Position numbers and translations under genes: made by a program. From Thalassotalea insulae (GTDB lineage: Bacteria > Pseudomonadota > Gammaproteobacteria > Enterobacterales > Alteromonadaceae), in NCBI RefSeq assembly GCF_030161395.1, contig NZ_BSST01000001.1, forward strand, positions 1,240,001 to 1,304,000: a stretch of DNA of 64,000 nt. Reading direction: 5' to 3'. Within the stretch, counting starts at the first letter, position 1, and each line of letters starts with the position of its first letter. The notes beneath the pieces were generated by a model, which had not been told where the DNA came from, did not search any database, and saw only the letters and a list, made by a program, of their open reading frames with translations. This document shows, one piece after another, positions 63,094 through 64,000 of this stretch.

Positions 63094-64000
63094 TTACTGG
63101 GTACCGCCCACAGTCATTTCATCAATTTTCAATGTCGGTTGACCGACCCCCACAGGGACACTCTGACCGTCCTTGCCACATACCCCAATACCTGCGTCTA
63201 ATGCCAGGTCATTACCTACCATGCTGACTTTTTTCATCGCCTCAGGGCCACTGCCAATCAAGGTTGCTCCTTTCACCGGCGAAGTAATTTCACCGTTTTC
63301 AATTAAGTAAGCTTCTGAACTGGTAAAAACAAATTTCCCCGAGGTGATATCCACCTGACCACCAGCAAAATGCGGCGCATAAATACCTTTTTTCACTGAC
63401 TTGATGATCTCTTTCGGGTCATGCTCTCCCGCCAGCATATAAGTATTAGTCATCCGTGGCATCGGCAGGTGAGCATAAGACTCACGGCGACCATTACCTG
63501 TGGGTTTAACTCCCATCAAAGCGGCATTATGCTTATCCTGCATATAACCTTTGAGCACCCCTTTCTCAATCAATACATTATATTGCCCGGGCGTGCCTTC
63601 ATCATCTATATTAAGTGAGCCACGACGATTCGCTATCGTGCCATCATCAACGATAGTACAATGTTCAGAAGTGACTTGTTGACCAACCTTACCAGAAAAT
63701 GCAGATGAACCTTTACGGTTGAAATCCCCTTCCAAGCCATGACCAACCGCTTCATGTAATAATACTCCCGGCCAACCAGAACCTAACACTACTGGCATAG
63801 TCCCCGCAGGAGATTCAATGGCAACCAGATTCACTAAAGCCTGACGTACCGCTTCTTCTGCATAAGTGAAATAACGCGCTTTACTCCCTTCTAATTCAAA
63901 GAAATAACTATAATCTGTCCGTGCACCGCCGCCAGCACTACCGCGCTCACGCTTACCGTTGTCCTCAACCAGTACAGAACAGTTTAATCGTACTAGTGGA
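63094..64000 (-). CDS. tldD: Metalloprotease TldD (partial, 5' end off right edge)
   Basis: The C-terminal about 300 residues of TldD, the catalytic partner of TldE/PmbA in peptide processing (microcin maturation, CcdA degradation in E. coli). The zinc motif HEAVGH is visible in 'GVLLHEAVGHGLEGDFNRKG' with the conserved downstream 'NIDDEGTPGQYNVLIEKG'. 'SSEAYLIENGEITSPVKGATLIG' (in parts) and 'CGKDGQSVPVGVGQPTLKI' at the end are also characteristic. The frame stays open to the edge ('RYFTYAEEAVRQAL' and 'ERGSAGGGARTDYSYF' lie upstream), so a start near 63834 would be artificial. Confidence 0.93.
   Translation of the reverse strand, partial: PLVRLNCSVLVEDNGKRERGSAGGGARTDYSYFFELEGSKARYFTYAEEAVRQALVNLVAIESPAGTMPVVLGSGWPGVLLHEAVGHGLEGDFNRKGSSAFSGKVGQQVTSEHCTIVDDGTIANRRGSLNIDDEGTPGQYNVLIEKGVLKGYMQDKHNAALMGVKPTGNGRRESYAHLPMPRMTNTYMLAGEHDPKEIIKSVKKGIYAPHFAGGQVDITSGKFVFTSSEAYLIENGEITSPVKGATLIGSGPEAMKKVSMVGNDLALDAGIGVCGKDGQSVPVGVGQPTLKIDEMTVGGTQ

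Overview
This window looks like chromosomal DNA of a marine gammaproteobacterium of the order Alteromonadales, most likely near Colwelliaceae (Colwellia/Thalassotalea-like). That is an inference from A+T-rich coding sequence, four TonB-dependent receptors, a beta-1,3-glucan (laminarin-type) utilisation locus, and the style of ArgR, CvfB, PhoH-like and TldD neighbours. No rRNA, tRNA, insertion sequence, phage gene or CRISPR array was seen.

Layout. 1-3.2 kb: a Fur-type ferric iron ABC importer (fbpA-fbpB-fbpC, fbpC cut by the left edge). 3.2-8 kb: a TauE/SafE permease, a YcxB-like protein, an unrecognised protein, a GNAT acetyltransferase, galM and argR. 8.1-13.7 kb: an acyltransferase (FabD fold), a fused alpha/beta 2-oxoacid dehydrogenase E1 and glutaryl-CoA dehydrogenase, divergent from a LysR regulator. 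13.8-21.4 kb: a TonB receptor, then a tight plus-strand run of MipA/OmpV protein, DUF3019 protein, OmpR-type response regulator, sensor kinase, sugar-1-phosphate nucleotidyltransferase and NahK-like anomeric sugar kinase. 21.9-25.7 kb: a MarR regulator and a large hybrid sensor kinase.

25.9-45.4 kb is a glucan utilisation region. GH1 beta-glucosidase plus GPH symporter, a 982-residue TonB receptor, and a six-gene minus-strand run (GluP-like sugar transporter, GH3, two GH16 laminarinases, a cytochrome c/FG-GAP protein, a second TonB receptor) lie around a LacI-family gene. Five near-identical GGAAGCGCTTCC-type operators sit before three transcription units, so this is readable as one LacI regulon: outer enzymes cut beta-1,3-glucan, the receptor imports oligomers, GH3 and GH1 finish them to glucose, and GluP/GPH carriers take up sugars.

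45.6-47.6 kb is another TonB receptor. 48.0-50.7 kb holds an A+T-rich three-gene cassette: amino acid adenylation enzyme, carrier protein and LpxL-like transferase. Its order and composition match Vibrio cholerae AlmE-AlmF-AlmG, which aminoacylates lipid A. The OmpV-RR-HK cluster at 16-19.4 kb recalls the V. cholerae CarRS/VprAB locus that controls alm genes, so the window may carry both the effector and the sensor of one envelope-modification system.

51-64 kb is housekeeping-like: PhoH-like PIN/ATPase, RND efflux pump with adaptor, DUF5009/NagX-like membrane protein, TerB-like protein, CvfB-like S1 protein, a Cache-domain chemoreceptor preceded by a 24-residue small ORF, and tldD cut by the right edge.
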